DNA of 64,000 nt from CAYYJR01 sp964472305 (GCA_964472305.1 CAYYJR010000002.1:228977-292976), one strand, 5' to 3'. Positions 17,492 to 26,789 are shown, numbered from the stretch's first letter. Made by a program: numbers and translations. The notes: generated by a model from the sequence alone, not told the origin.

Positions 17492-18259
17492 TTACAGTTC
17501 GATCGACTGCACGAAAAAGTGTTCGCCTTGTGGACGCGCGCGAAACGCCCAAAAGCCCTCCGGACTCATCACGCCGCTCTGTGTCGAGCATGGCTGGGTG
17601 TCCGGATCGCAGTTATCGACGGAAACAATCCACAACTTTCCGGACATCGCCCGCATGCAGACATTGGCGCTGTGATACTGCCAGATGACGCGTGACAATT
17701 CGCTGCCATCACGTCCACCATTGACCGCGTGCAGGATCACTTGTGCGCCCATTTCCGCTAATTGGCTGGTGAGATGCGGGTCCGGCATGGGTGTGCACAT
17801 GGGATTCGCCCACAGATCGTTGCAGATCAAACCGCCGAGGGTGACGCCTTTGAACAGGAACGTTCGCAGCGGTTGCATGGCATACTGTTGTATCTCACCG
17901 TCGGGTGGGCCGCTCATGCTGCCGCAGCGTAATATTTTCGTATGGCAGCCAAGGTACGCACCGTCACTGTCATACAAGCGCAATTCGTTATAACATCGCT
18001 GATCGTCCGGTTCCACGAAACACGTGCCCAGCGCCAGGCCGATGCCCGCCGCGCTGGCTTGCGCGGTAACCAGTTCGAGTGCTGTGTTTACGCGGGCTTG
18101 TTCGAAATGCGGCGTATACCCGCTTAACGCCCCCTCAGGCGTCAAGAGGATATCGGCATCTACGGCGGCGGCATATTCGATGGCACGCCCGATTGACCGG
18201 GTGTTGCTGTCAATGTCGGTAGTCACACGCATTTGTGCGGCGGCAACACGTAATCTCAC
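17492..18259 (-). CDS. Carbon-nitrogen hydrolase (nitrilase superfamily amidase)
   Basis: The 255-residue protein shows the nitrilase catalytic triad in order: Glu in LLTPEGALSGY, Lys in CHTKILRCG and Cys in GGLICNDLWANP. LRVAAAQMRVTTDID is the usual N-terminal strand. These cytoplasmic enzymes hydrolyse amides, N-carbamoyl compounds or nitriles. The start is GTG 18259, with GGGAG seven bases upstream. It stands about 155 bases before the propeller glycosidase gene on the same strand, which suggests use of a nitrogen-containing sugar derivative. The exact substrate cannot be read from the sequence. Confidence 0.9.
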   Translation of the reverse strand: MRLRVAAAQMRVTTDIDSNTRSIGRAIEYAAAVDADILLTPEGALSGYTPHFEQARVNTALELVTAQASAAGIGLALGTCFVEPDDQRCYNELRLYDSDGAYLGCHTKILRCGSMSGPPDGEIQQYAMQPLRTFLFKGVTLGGLICNDLWANPMCTPMPDPHLTSQLAEMGAQVILHAVNGGRDGSELSRVIWQYHSANVCMRAMSGKLWIVSVDNCDPDTQPCSTQSGVMSPEGFWAFRARPQGEHFFVQSIEL

Positions 18260-18854
18260 TGCTTTGCTCCCTGGGTGTTGGTCGGCATTAACATGGGATC
18301 ACCCCGGCAGAATCACCACTTCTTCCGGGAGGCCGAGACAGAATCACGGTCTGTACACGATACCAGAAGGCTATTACTCTGTCTACGCGCATGCGGTTGG
18401 CATCTCCTTGAAGAAACGGCGCTCACAGCGCTCTTCGGCGGCGGTCCGGCGTCTAGCAGACGTAGTACGACCGGCTCTTCTGCCCACCAGCGATCCATCT
18501 CGAGCCCGTTCAGGGCGGGTGTGTGGCACTGGCATTAGTGGATCAATACTCACAAACGTTGGGATCCGAGAAACGACCACCGGACGATAGTCTGGTCCGG
18601 TGAATACGATTGACGATGACCATGGAGGAGGGATAAGCGATCGCTCTCACGCCACCGCAGGGCGGCGGTCGCTGGAGCAGACGCTCGATACCGGATGATC
18701 ATCAGCGATTGCCGGCACGCGTTCCAGCACGACAGCCAGCTTTGCCCGGTTGCCAGCAGGGGCGTCGTTGCACTTCGCCGCAGATCCTCCCCTGCTTTCA
18801 TCGTCCTGCCTGCGCATGCGCGCAGGCAGGACGATTTTCACGTGCCGTCCGTCT
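18260..18854. other. 595-base gap without a supported gene
   Basis: No reading frame here looks like a protein. I see an eight-base stem, CACCGGAC at 18578-18585 with GTCCGGTG at 18595-18602. A GGAGGAGGG stretch near 18623 is not followed by a useful start. A strong hairpin lies at 18800-18835 (separate entry). The gap is long for this gene-dense window and may be decayed DNA or an untranslated RNA. Confidence 0.4.
18800..18835 (-). terminator. Perfect 16-bp hairpin after the 990-residue exported-protein gene
   Basis: ATCGTCCTGCCTGCGC and its exact complement flank a four-base ATGC loop. The hairpin lies 19 bases after the minus-strand stop codon at 18855. A TTTT run follows on the plus strand but not on the minus strand, so it could be a bidirectional or structural terminator. 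Chance formation of a 16-base perfect stem is very unlikely. Confidence 0.5.
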
Positions 18855-21827
18855 CTACCGCGCCTTGACGAGTTGCACCGTTTTGACTCCCGCCGGCACC
18901 GTCAGTACCATCTGCTCCGGGCCGTTTTCTTTCAATTGCGCACCCGAAGCCTTGTCAGGCGTCCACGTCCCCGGCGCCTGGATCGTGATCTCGCCCCCAC
19001 CCCAGGGTTCCGACAACGAGACGATTAGCGTATCAGCCGCGACGCGCAACGCGGCGGGCGTGGTGCCGGCAAGACCATAGGCCTTGTACCGCACCGATCC
19101 CGGCGCGGACAACTGCAGCATCAAGCCGGTGGGTCGATCCTGCACGGCGCCGGCGATACCGTCGAACATGGCATCGCCGTACGCGCCTTTATCGCCGGTT
19201 GGCTTGCCCAGGAAACAATAATCGGTTCCGAAAGCGCCGGACAGGCGGATGACCTTGCCATCTCCGGAAGCAGAACGCTCGACGGTGCCATTGGATTTCG
19301 GGATGAGCGCCACATAATAGACGCCCGCGCCGGGCAATTTGAGTTGGAACGCATTGTCCGCCGGGATCGCCGGACTGACGACAAAAGCATCGAGCATGCC
19401 GTCCACGGCAGGGAACGTCCAGGTGGAAGCCTTGTCGATATCCAGCGTGTCGCGCATTATGAGGTAATTGATGCCGTCGGATTTATCATCGCTAGCGAGC
19501 AGCAATTGCGTGGTCCAGGCGTAATCATCGGTCTTCCCGCGGAAACTCACCGGATGCCAGTTGCACCTTCCACAATTGCACGCCCAGGGTACTCCCTGGG
19601 GATCTTCGGCATAGCTGTAGCTGGCGCTGATGTAGTCGGCGCGGGGCAGCAACGCGAAGCTGTTGGACCGCGTCCTGGACAGCGCGCCGTTCTTGGCGAT
19701 ATCATCGATCACGACGTGAGGTTTGAAGGCCCAGTCGGGTTGCGTGCCTTTCTCCGGATACCAGCCGGCGACCGCCTTCCCGGCGGCATACCAGCTCCCG
19801 ATGCTGCCCACTTGGTGCTGCCAGATCGCTCCGTCGGCACACTTGGCCTTGTAGGGCAGATACAATAGAAAGTTTTCTCCGGGCGTGGGCGCATGGCTGC
19901 GCAAGATAAAGCCAAAATCGGAAAAATGTTCCGAGGTCCAGTCCGCTCGGCGCGGACCGCCCAGCCAACTGCCGATGCCGCGCCCATACGGGACGATTCG
20001 ACCCGTGGGAGTTGCGATTTTCCCGCGATAGAGCTGTTGCAACAGCTTATATTTGGGATCATCGATAATACGGTAGCCTTCAGCCGGGCGGGACATATTG
20101 GCGAAGTAATCTATCGCAAAGAGCGTGACATCGGTGTAATGCGCGCTCTCGGGCCAGAATCCCTTGTCGGTGACCGTTTCCTTCAGCCAGTATCTCATCC
20201 ACTGCGTCGCATACTCGCGCCATTCCTGGCTCTTCGGATGCGCGCGCAACGTATAACCGAAGTTGCCGATGTTGCATACCCGCGTGACTGTCATGTTGGG
20301 ATTGCCGGAGCAATACCCGCGTTCAAATGACCAATGGAACGGATTGGCCGCCATGTAGGCCAGGTAGGCCATCTGCGCTTTGTACAGGCGACGCTGGGCG
20401 GGTGAGTTTGCCCGATTCAACAACTGTTGATACCGGTTAAAGATATACGCGCCGGTGTCTTTATCATTCATGCGGAACAGGTCGATCTGCCCCAGTTTGT
20501 CCAGCATGTCGTCTTTCACGAGTGGTTGATCTGCCGCAACGGTACTCGGTTGCTCCGGCGTGCCATCCGGCCAGTCGAGGACCATGTCCTTGACCTCATT
20601 CAGCAAAGGCAAATGCGAATGGGTGGTGATGGATTTGCGCAGGAAAGTATCCCTGACGGCGGTCCCGTCGGCTGCGCTGGTCATCGTCCAGTGTCGCTTG
20701 CCCTCCATCAAATTGATTTGCATCTGCACGCCGTGGTTGCCGGTCGCAAGCAGGGGAATCCGCCGGGATTGCCAACCGGACCACATGAGCGGAATCGCCA
20801 CGAAGGCGTTGGTCCACGTATTGAAATTGCTCCATGCGGGTCGTGGTTGCGGTACAACCCAATCCCCAACGTCGCGGACGCACAATTGCAGTTCAGATGC
20901 TCCCGCGCGGACCATGCGTATGATCTGCGGGCTGTCGGGGAACCAGTAGTCGCCCGCCCACGGACTCAGGTACAGCAGCGGCGTGTCGGAAGCGGCGGTC
21001 GGCACTTGCGCCGCGCCTTCACGCATCTGGTTGCCCACGCCGTATATGGTTTTCATCTCTGAAAACGGCGTGGCGGGATTCAGCGTCAGGCGCCAGCCGT
21101 CTTTGATTTGCTGGCCGGTCACATCCATGTCCACGCGGATCGTGTTCTCGCCGGTGGATGCCTGCACATCGAGTTGCAATATCGTGCCGTTGGCATAGGT
21201 GTACGTTGTCTTCACGCGCGTAAAGACCGGTCCGTGGTCGATCAGTTTCGCGCTCCATGCCTTCACCTGACCCGGGCCGTACAAATTGCTGCCCTCGAAC
21301 CATGGCTCGGTGCCGATGCGCAGGGCCGAGATCGGTGGGGGCACCGTATCTGACGTCGCCGGGGGATCAAATGTCCGACTACCCAACGGGACGCGTACCG
21401 CCATCTTCTCTGTGGCCATCTCAACCTGTTTGGCATCGGCCGTCACTTGCAAGGAACTGGCGACAGGAGGGACGGTTTTCATACCGTAGCCGAGAGTGTA
21501 GGTGTTGGTAGACAGTGGTTTGAGTTCATCCACCACGAAGGCGATTTTCCCGGACTGAACGTTATCAGTCCCGGGCCAGTATTGTACGTCGAAAAGCTGA
21601 ACCGGCTGCGGCCCATTCGGACCGGCGAGCGTCAGCGAATTGGCGACGCACTGGCCTTTCTCGGCCTGGAACGGATATGTCACCAGTTGTCCCGTCCACA
21701 TTCTGGCAAGGTGTTCCTGCTGCACGATGTTGTATTCACCCGCGAGGACCGAAGAGGCCGCACTCAACAACGCGACGCCAATGACCAGACATCTCGTTCC
21801 CAAACTCGAAGTGGTTGGGTTACCCAT
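18855..21827 (-). CDS. Large exported protein, possible polysaccharide lyase-like enzyme
   Basis: The 990-residue protein has a clear signal peptide (CLVIGVALLSAASSVLA, cleavage after about residue 29). The first 400 residues are beta-rich (YNIVQQEHLARMWTGQLV, FDVQYWPGTDNVQ). Residues of about 440-720 are helical and Trp/Tyr-rich (RRLYKAQMAYLAYMAANPF, REYATQWMRYWLKETVTDKG, YGRGIGSWLGGPRR). The last part is beta-rich again with short Cys pairs (WACNCGRCNW). A helical toroid between beta-sandwiches is the layout of many polysaccharide lyases, so I suspect that function, but I cannot name a family. AAAGGAG lies about 11 bases before the ATG. It is followed downstream by a strong hairpin. Confidence 0.85.
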   Translation of the reverse strand: MGNPTTSSLGTRCLVIGVALLSAASSVLAGEYNIVQQEHLARMWTGQLVTYPFQAEKGQCVANSLTLAGPNGPQPVQLFDVQYWPGTDNVQSGKIAFVVDELKPLSTNTYTLGYGMKTVPPVASSLQVTADAKQVEMATEKMAVRVPLGSRTFDPPATSDTVPPPISALRIGTEPWFEGSNLYGPGQVKAWSAKLIDHGPVFTRVKTTYTYANGTILQLDVQASTGENTIRVDMDVTGQQIKDGWRLTLNPATPFSEMKTIYGVGNQMREGAAQVPTAASDTPLLYLSPWAGDYWFPDSPQIIRMVRAGASELQLCVRDVGDWVVPQPRPAWSNFNTWTNAFVAIPLMWSGWQSRRIPLLATGNHGVQMQINLMEGKRHWTMTSAADGTAVRDTFLRKSITTHSHLPLLNEVKDMVLDWPDGTPEQPSTVAADQPLVKDDMLDKLGQIDLFRMNDKDTGAYIFNRYQQLLNRANSPAQRRLYKAQMAYLAYMAANPFHWSFERGYCSGNPNMTVTRVCNIGNFGYTLRAHPKSQEWREYATQWMRYWLKETVTDKGFWPESAHYTDVTLFAIDYFANMSRPAEGYRIIDDPKYKLLQQLYRGKIATPTGRIVPYGRGIGSWLGGPRRADWTSEHFSDFGFILRSHAPTPGENFLLYLPYKAKCADGAIWQHQVGSIGSWYAAGKAVAGWYPEKGTQPDWAFKPHVVIDDIAKNGALSRTRSNSFALLPRADYISASYSYAEDPQGVPWACNCGRCNWHPVSFRGKTDDYAWTTQLLLASDDKSDGINYLIMRDTLDIDKASTWTFPAVDGMLDAFVVSPAIPADNAFQLKLPGAGVYYVALIPKSNGTVERSASGDGKVIRLSGAFGTDYCFLGKPTGDKGAYGDAMFDGIAGAVQDRPTGLMLQLSAPGSVRYKAYGLAGTTPAALRVAADTLIVSLSEPWGGGEITIQAPGTWTPDKASGAQLKENGPEQMVLTVPAGVKTVQLVKAR

Positions 21828-22086
21828 GATCCGCTAGCTCCTTTCGACATTAACGCATATGGTATTCCGGTAGGGACAGGGACAATTGCGGCTGTTGACC
21901 GACCGGCATTTTTCCATGGTGCATCAGATACCGGCGGCCCTGATTATCCGAAGAATGCTTCACCGTGATACGGGAATCACATGCGTCTGACCACTAACTG
22001 CATGTATCGTCTTCAGCGCCGGCATAGGCATGCGCATGTATCGCAACGCCTATAATTACTGACACATAATAGCATATTTTGTTCTC

Positions 22087-23274
22087 CTACTCCTGTGCCA
22101 GTAAAAGAAGTCCATCCCGCGCCAGAACGGCAAACTCGGTGCCGACCTGGCCAAACGACACATTACGGTGGCGGTGGGGGACGGTGACGCTGATCGGTGC
22201 GTCATTGGGATTCACCACCACCAGACCGGGTGCGTCGAATGCCCGTTGCCAGGCGCCATCAGCACGTTCTTCCGCCGGACCGGTGGGATACCCCAATTGC
22301 GTATCGTATTCGGGATACCACCAGTCCTGGCCGCGGGCGCGCGTGTGCAGATCGTACGACCAGTACCCGTCGCCCATCAGCGCGGTGGCCAGCCCGTAGC
22401 GCATGCGTTGCATGCGGGAACGCCCCTGCTCGAAAATCGCCATTTGTTCCGCCAACGGCAGGGATTGCCACATCAGAAAGGGAGGCTTCACCCCGGAACT
22501 GGCCTGGAGCGTGGTCACGTTCGGCGCGCGGCAGTGGGTCGACCACCAGCGGTAGTCATCCAGCACGGCGCGCCACGTTTTCGGTGACGGCGCATCCGCG
22601 TCGATGGTGTAGTCGATGTAATCTTCGAGCAGGATGCCGTTAAGGTACCCGGCGGTTTCCCGCCCTCCCTGATTATCCATGAAGATCGCCTGCTCGCCGA
22701 TGAGTTCCCGGATCCGTTGCGCGAGCCGCAACTTGCCCAGGGCCCATAACTCGTCGAGTGCCGCCGGCTCATCGGCAACGCCGTCCTGATCGGCATCGAC
22801 GGTGTAGGGAACGCCGGTGGCAATGTTGCAGGCCCAGGCGTCGAAACCGGGCCCCATGCAGTCAACGAACGTGTCGATGCCGTAGCGGAGCGCAGCCTGG
22901 GCGGAGTGCACGGCCATATATTCAATCACGTCATGCCGGGCGAGATTGATCATGCTGGTGCCCGGCCACCCGTCGATCCGCGCGCCGTCGGCGGTCATCA
23001 GGTAGCCGGCTTCCGGGAAATCGGGGTGCTGCTCCACATTCAAGTATGGCGCGGAGGAGACGAACTGCGTCGCAATGAGGTGAGGATTGCACACCCGCAG
23101 TTCGGCCAGCACATCCCGCAGCCGGGCGCCCTGTTCCGCGGTGGCGGGCATTTGCACCCCACCGATCAGGAGATCGTATTTAGCCCACTGCGCGATGTCG
23201 CCGGCAGTCGAGTCCCAATGAATGCGGGATCCGTAGCAATTCGCGATGCGCGGGTATGGCGGATTTGTATACAT
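22087..23274 (-). CDS. Putative glycoside hydrolase, GHL15-like
   Basis: The 395-residue protein reads like the hypothetical glycosyl hydrolase GHL15 group. YPRIANCYGSRIHWDS is at the N-terminus. IDTFVDCMGPGFDAWA, AIFMDNQGGRETAGYLNG and LEDYIDYTIDADAP give Asp/Glu-rich strand ends expected of a TIM barrel. RMRYGLATALMGDGYWSYDL is near the end, before a beta C-terminus. No signal peptide is visible. ATG 23274 has GGAGGAGG about 12 bases upstream; the frame is open to 23388 but its lead is Arg-rich and unlikely. It lies upstream of the large exported protein on the same strand, 259 bases away, so both may serve one polysaccharide. The family call is from memory of the motif style and is tentative. 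Confidence 0.8.
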   Translation of the reverse strand: MYTNPPYPRIANCYGSRIHWDSTAGDIAQWAKYDLLIGGVQMPATAEQGARLRDVLAELRVCNPHLIATQFVSSAPYLNVEQHPDFPEAGYLMTADGARIDGWPGTSMINLARHDVIEYMAVHSAQAALRYGIDTFVDCMGPGFDAWACNIATGVPYTVDADQDGVADEPAALDELWALGKLRLAQRIRELIGEQAIFMDNQGGRETAGYLNGILLEDYIDYTIDADAPSPKTWRAVLDDYRWWSTHCRAPNVTTLQASSGVKPPFLMWQSLPLAEQMAIFEQGRSRMQRMRYGLATALMGDGYWSYDLHTRARGQDWWYPEYDTQLGYPTGPAEERADGAWQRAFDAPGLVVVNPNDAPISVTVPHRHRNVSFGQVGTEFAVLARDGLLLLAQE

Positions 23275-23453
23275 GACGGATCGTGTCCTCCTCCCCGGCA
23301 GCCACCTCGGCGACCGGGGATGCTCCTGTACGGAGCGATCTTCAGGCATCCGGAATCTCCGGCAGACGGGCGGCGGTATCCGCCACAATCCACGCCGCTC
23401 CCTTGTGCCGGTGCCGTAGCGGGTGGGGAGTGCGGTAGTGCTTCTCTCAGCGC

Positions 23454-24227
23454 TTACGCCAATCGATTGAGGGTATTGACCGCGCTGACGGAAATGGAGG
23501 CCGGCGGGAAGTAGGTGGTATAGCTAGTCGCCTGGGTGGGGTATGACGCATTGTTGGCCAGGAACGCATAGAGCAGACTCTGGGTGATGGCGGTATTGCT
23601 GCTGGTCTCCGCGGTGGTGTAACGCTGGAACAGTTCGGTCAGCGACTGCAGGGTGGTGCCCGCGCTGGTGCCGGTATCGTTGAGCGCGTCGGTGACCGCG
23701 GTGTTCAGCGTGGCAACCTCCGACAGTCCGTGCTGCGCGTTGGCGTTGTTGATGGCGGTGAGGAAAGATTGAATCGCGCCGGTCATGCCGTTGTCGGCCA
23801 GCGTCTTCACGTTGATGAGCACAGCATTGAAGGTGTCGGGCGCCTCCGTCGCGAGTTGATTCATGGTGTTCAACGTGTTGTAGAGCGTCTTGTTCGTCGA
23901 CGCCTGGCCATACAAAGCCTGTGCGATGCCGGTAGATCCCGAGGAGTTTCCGCGATAAATGGCCTGCATGGCATCCTGCAATCCCTGCGTCACCTCCGAA
24001 TTCCCCGTCGCGGTGGCTTGCGCGTCGACCTTGCCGGCATACCGTCCGAGCGCCGACAGCGTGATGAGCTGCTGCTGGTTGGTGAATAGCGTCGCCATGG
24101 TGGAGGCGGCGGATGTCGTGGCAGTCGATGTGGTGGACGACGTGGAGGAGGTGCTGAACAGCGACGATACCAGATACTGCCGGCTGATTGCCGACAGCAG
24201 CGACCCATCTATCGCGGATATCGCCAT
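23454..24227 (-). CDS. Ser/Thr/Ala-rich protein of unknown function
   Basis: I do not recognise this 257-residue protein. Residues 26-45 are a low-complexity Ser/Thr/Ala linker. Residues of about 45-225 read as amphipathic helices rich in Ala, Asn, Gln and Thr (LITLSALGRYAGKVDAQ, LQDAMQAIYRGN, TLYNTLNTMNQLATEAPDTF). The end is hydrophobic-aromatic (YTTYFPPASISVSAVNTLN). There is no signal peptide or Cys. The helical Ala/Asn/Thr composition recalls flagellin-type or other self-assembling surface proteins, but that is only a resemblance. GGAGG lies about eight bases before the ATG. It is monocistronic, between the GHL15-like gene and the trpB2 terminator. Confidence 0.75.
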   Translation of the reverse strand: MAISAIDGSLLSAISRQYLVSSLFSTSSTSSTTSTATTSAASTMATLFTNQQQLITLSALGRYAGKVDAQATATGNSEVTQGLQDAMQAIYRGNSSGSTGIAQALYGQASTNKTLYNTLNTMNQLATEAPDTFNAVLINVKTLADNGMTGAIQSFLTAINNANAQHGLSEVATLNTAVTDALNDTGTSAGTTLQSLTELFQRYTTAETSSNTAITQSLLYAFLANNASYPTQATSYTTYFPPASISVSAVNTLNRLA

Positions 24228-24252
24228 CGTGTTGCCTCCGTTTTCAGTATAA

Positions 24253-24279
24253 CACCGTTTACCCGTCGGGCAAACGGTG
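24253..24279 (-). promoter_or_regulatory. Hairpin and possible -10 box before the Ser/Thr/Ala-rich gene
   Basis: CACCGTTT and AAACGGTG form an eight-base stem around a CCC/GGG inner stem at 24253-24279. Reading on the minus strand, TATACT follows immediately, about 20 bases before the ATG, and could be the -10 box. No good -35 is visible. It may instead be a second stem of the upstream terminator region. Confidence 0.3.
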
Positions 24280-24289
24280 ATGAGGTAGA

Positions 24290-24330
24290 TTTAATAAAAC
24301 GGCCGGACGCGCTGTGCACGTCCGGCCGTT
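24290..24330 (-). terminator. Intrinsic terminator of trpB2
   Basis: AACGGCCGGACG at 24298-24309 and its exact complement at 24319-24330 form a 12-base GC-rich stem with a nine-base loop. On the minus strand it is followed by TTTTATTAAA. It lies 24 bases after the trpB2 stop, a textbook rho-independent terminator. Confidence 0.9.
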
Positions 24331-24354
24331 GCGGTTCTCCGATTTCCCGCGATT

Positions 24355-25719
24355 TTACCCCGTCGGGATTTTCGGCAGGCTGGCCAGACCCAGACGCAGA
24401 TCTTCATCGGGCATCGCGTAGTCGGTCAGTTCGCCGTGGAAGAACTTGTCGTAGCCGGACAGGTCGAGCAGGCCATGACCGCTGAAATTGAAGAGGATCG
24501 TCTTCTGCTCACCGGTCTGCTTGCACTTTTCGGCTTCGACAATGGCGCAGCGGATGGCATGCGAAGTTTCCGGTGCGGGAATCCAGCGCTCGGTGCGGGC
24601 GAAGAGTACCGCCGCCTTGTAGCACTCCACCTGGTGGAATGCCTGCGCCTCGATGATACCCTCATCCAACAGCAGGCTGACCAGCGGTGCGGCGCCGTGA
24701 TAGCGCAGCCCGCCGGCGTGGATAGGCGCGGGGATGAATCCGTGGCCCAGCGTGTGCATGCGCAGCAGCGGGGTCATGCCGGAGAGATCGCCGAAATCAT
24801 ATTCATACGGCCCGCGGGTGAGCGATGGCGATGCCTGCGGTTCGGCGGCGATAATACGGGTTTTTAAGCCTTCGCGCACCTTGCGGCCCGCGAACGGAAA
24901 ACTAAGGCCGGCGAAGTTGGAGCCGCCGCCATGGCAGCCGATGACGATGTCGGGATATTCGCCCGCCAGCTCCATCTGCTTCAGCGCTTCCTCACCGATG
25001 ATGGTCTGGTGCAGCATTACATGGTTGAGTACGCTGCCCAGCGCATAATGCGTGTCATCGTGCTTTACGCAGTCTTCCATCGCCTCGGAGATGGCGATAG
25101 CCAGGCTGCCCGGGGTGTCGGGGTATTCAGCCAGTATCTTCTTGCCCGTTTCCGAGCGCAGGCTGGGGCTGGGGAAACACTCCGCGCCCCAGGTTTCCAT
25201 CATCACGCGACGATACGGTTTCTGCTCGAAGCTGATGCGCACCATGTAGACGGTGCATTTCAGGTCGAAGATGGAGCAGGCCATCGACAGCGCGCAGCCC
25301 CACTGGCCGGCGCCGGTTTCGGTGGAGAGCCGCTTGATGCCTTCCTGCTTGTTATAGAACGCCTGCGCGATGGCCGTGTTGGGCTTGTGACTGCCCGCCG
25401 GGCTGGCGCCTTCATATTTGTAATAAATGTGGGCGGGGGTATCGAGTGCCTTTTCCAGGTTGCGCGCGCGGAAGATCGGCGTAGGGCGATAATATTTATA
25501 CACCTCGCGCACGTCGTCGGGAATCTCGATGAAAGGCTCGGTGCTCATCTCTTGCTGCAGCAGACCCATGGGAAAAATGGGCGCCATGTCCTGCGGCCCG
25601 ATGGGCTGGCCCGTGCCCGGATGCAGCGGGGGATCGAGCGGGCGCGGCAAATCCGGCGCAATGTTATACCACTTACACGGCAGTTCGTTCTGCGGAAGAT
25701 CAATGCGTTCGGTTTTCAC
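24355..25719 (-). CDS. trpB2: Tryptophan synthase beta chain, TrpB2 type
   Basis: The 454-residue protein is longer than classical TrpB (about 400) and matches TrpB2. It condenses indole with serine using PLP. ASPAGSHKPNTAIAQ carries the PLP Lys. STETGAGQWGCALSMAC is the conserved loop that follows. CHGGGSNFAGLSFPF is the phosphate-binding Gly-rich stretch, and NFSGHGLLDL is near the C-terminus. TrpB2 works without the TrpA partner contacts of TrpB1 and is often a lone gene, as here. The start is GTG 25719, with AGGAGG about eight bases upstream. A strong terminator follows, so the gene is probably transcribed alone. No other trp gene is in the window. Confidence 0.96.
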   Translation of the reverse strand: MKTERIDLPQNELPCKWYNIAPDLPRPLDPPLHPGTGQPIGPQDMAPIFPMGLLQQEMSTEPFIEIPDDVREVYKYYRPTPIFRARNLEKALDTPAHIYYKYEGASPAGSHKPNTAIAQAFYNKQEGIKRLSTETGAGQWGCALSMACSIFDLKCTVYMVRISFEQKPYRRVMMETWGAECFPSPSLRSETGKKILAEYPDTPGSLAIAISEAMEDCVKHDDTHYALGSVLNHVMLHQTIIGEEALKQMELAGEYPDIVIGCHGGGSNFAGLSFPFAGRKVREGLKTRIIAAEPQASPSLTRGPYEYDFGDLSGMTPLLRMHTLGHGFIPAPIHAGGLRYHGAAPLVSLLLDEGIIEAQAFHQVECYKAAVLFARTERWIPAPETSHAIRCAIVEAEKCKQTGEQKTILFNFSGHGLLDLSGYDKFFHGELTDYAMPDEDLRLGLASLPKIPTG

Positions 25720-26064
25720 GTCAATGCCTCCTGAAAATGAGAAGTGATGCGTTTATGGGTACAAGAATATCCGGTCGTCCGCTGCTCACGCGCGCCACGG
25801 CCTGTTCGATTTCCCGAGTTGCGATAACGGAAAGGACATGTTCGACGGCCAATCGCTAAATTCCTTTTTTACCAGTGCGAGTGCGCATCTGTGAACTGGT
25901 GTTCATGAAGTCGTTCAGCCCATTCCGGCTTGTGCTCCTGCCCGACTCGCACTCACCGGCCAGAACCTATGGCGTTGCAGGAGCGCACGCCGGAATACAC
26001 GAGAGCCGCAGTTCGCAGGCACGAGCAGGTGTCTTTCCCCCGCACGGCGGGTAGAATCACGGTG
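25720..26064. other. 345-base divergent gap between trpB2 and mutY
   Basis: No gene is supported here, although the mutY frame is open back to 25930. I see TGAAC/GTTCA inverted repeats with a four-base spacer at 25892-25905 and a TAGAAT hexamer just before mutY. I do not recognise a trp leader peptide, T-box or other known leader upstream of trpB2. Confidence 0.4.
26052..26057 (+). promoter_or_regulatory. -10-like hexamer seven bases before mutY
   Basis: TAGAAT ends seven bases before the ATG at 26065, so transcription would begin at or next to the start codon. No ribosome site is present. This suits a leaderless message. Confidence 0.4.
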
Positions 26065-26739
26065 ATGGTTACTCGACGCCCCGCTTTGCGTTTACCCAAT
26101 AAAGTGAAGTTTCAACGCGCGCTGCTGGCATGGTTTGCCGAATACCGGCGTGATTTGCCCTGGCGGAACACGGCCGATCCCTATCATATTCTGGTTTCGG
26201 AGATGATGCTGCAGCAAACGCAGGTGGAACGCGTAACGCCAAAATATGCGGAATGGGTGGAACGTTACCCGACGCTGGAGGCGCTGGCTGAAGCCGAGCT
26301 CGACGAGGTTAAGGACACCTGGAAGGGATTGGGCTATAATATTCGTCCGGTGCGCCTGCACAGCATTGCACGGGAAACCGTGCGGGAATACGGCGGCGAG
26401 TTGCCTCGCGACGCGAAACAGTTGCAGCAATTCAAAGGCATCGGCCGCTATACCGCGGGCGCGATCGCCAGCTTCGCCTTCGGCCAGGACGAACCAATTC
26501 TCGACACGAATGTACGCCGGGTGTTGTATCGCGTCTTCGTGGGGACGGGTGAACTGCGCAACAGCGCGATGGAACAGCGGTTATGGGCGATCTCCGCCCG
26601 CGTGTTGCCGCGCGGGCAGGCATGGGCTTTCAACTCGGCACTGATGGATTTCGGCGCCACCATCTGCACGGCGCGCGCGCCTGTCTGCGCCGATTGCCCG
26701 ATGACGGCGTTTTGCCGCTACCGCCGGGCGCGGCGTTGA
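26065..26739 (+). CDS. mutY: A/G-specific adenine glycosylase, short form lacking the C-terminal domain
   Basis: MutY removes adenine mispaired with 8-oxoguanine. The 224-residue protein carries only the catalytic core. SEMMLQQTQVERV holds the catalytic Glu, FKGIGRYTAGAIASF is the helix-hairpin-helix and LDTNVRRVLYR supplies the catalytic Asp. CTARAPVCADCPMTAFC gives the iron-sulphur ligands with spacing C-X6-C-X2-C-X5-C. It ends right after the cluster, whereas typical MutY continues another 120 or so residues into a NUDIX-like 8-oxoG recognition domain. A NUDIX protein is encoded separately 50 bases downstream. I chose ATG 26065; an earlier open frame from 25930 encodes unlikely sequence. 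Confidence 0.92.
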   Translation: MVTRRPALRLPNKVKFQRALLAWFAEYRRDLPWRNTADPYHILVSEMMLQQTQVERVTPKYAEWVERYPTLEALAEAELDEVKDTWKGLGYNIRPVRLHSIARETVREYGGELPRDAKQLQQFKGIGRYTAGAIASFAFGQDEPILDTNVRRVLYRVFVGTGELRNSAMEQRLWAISARVLPRGQAWAFNSALMDFGATICTARAPVCADCPMTAFCRYRRARR

Positions 26740-26775
26740 ACGATGCGCGAACATACCAAAGCGCCGAAAAACGAG

Positions 26776-26781
26776 TATAAT
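26776..26781 (+). promoter_or_regulatory. Consensus -10 box eight bases before mutT
   Basis: TATAAT, a perfect consensus, ends eight bases before the ATG at 26790, with no ribosome site between. The transcript would start at the ATG. No strong -35 is present. Confidence 0.45.
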
Positions 26782-26789
26782 AGGATAAC

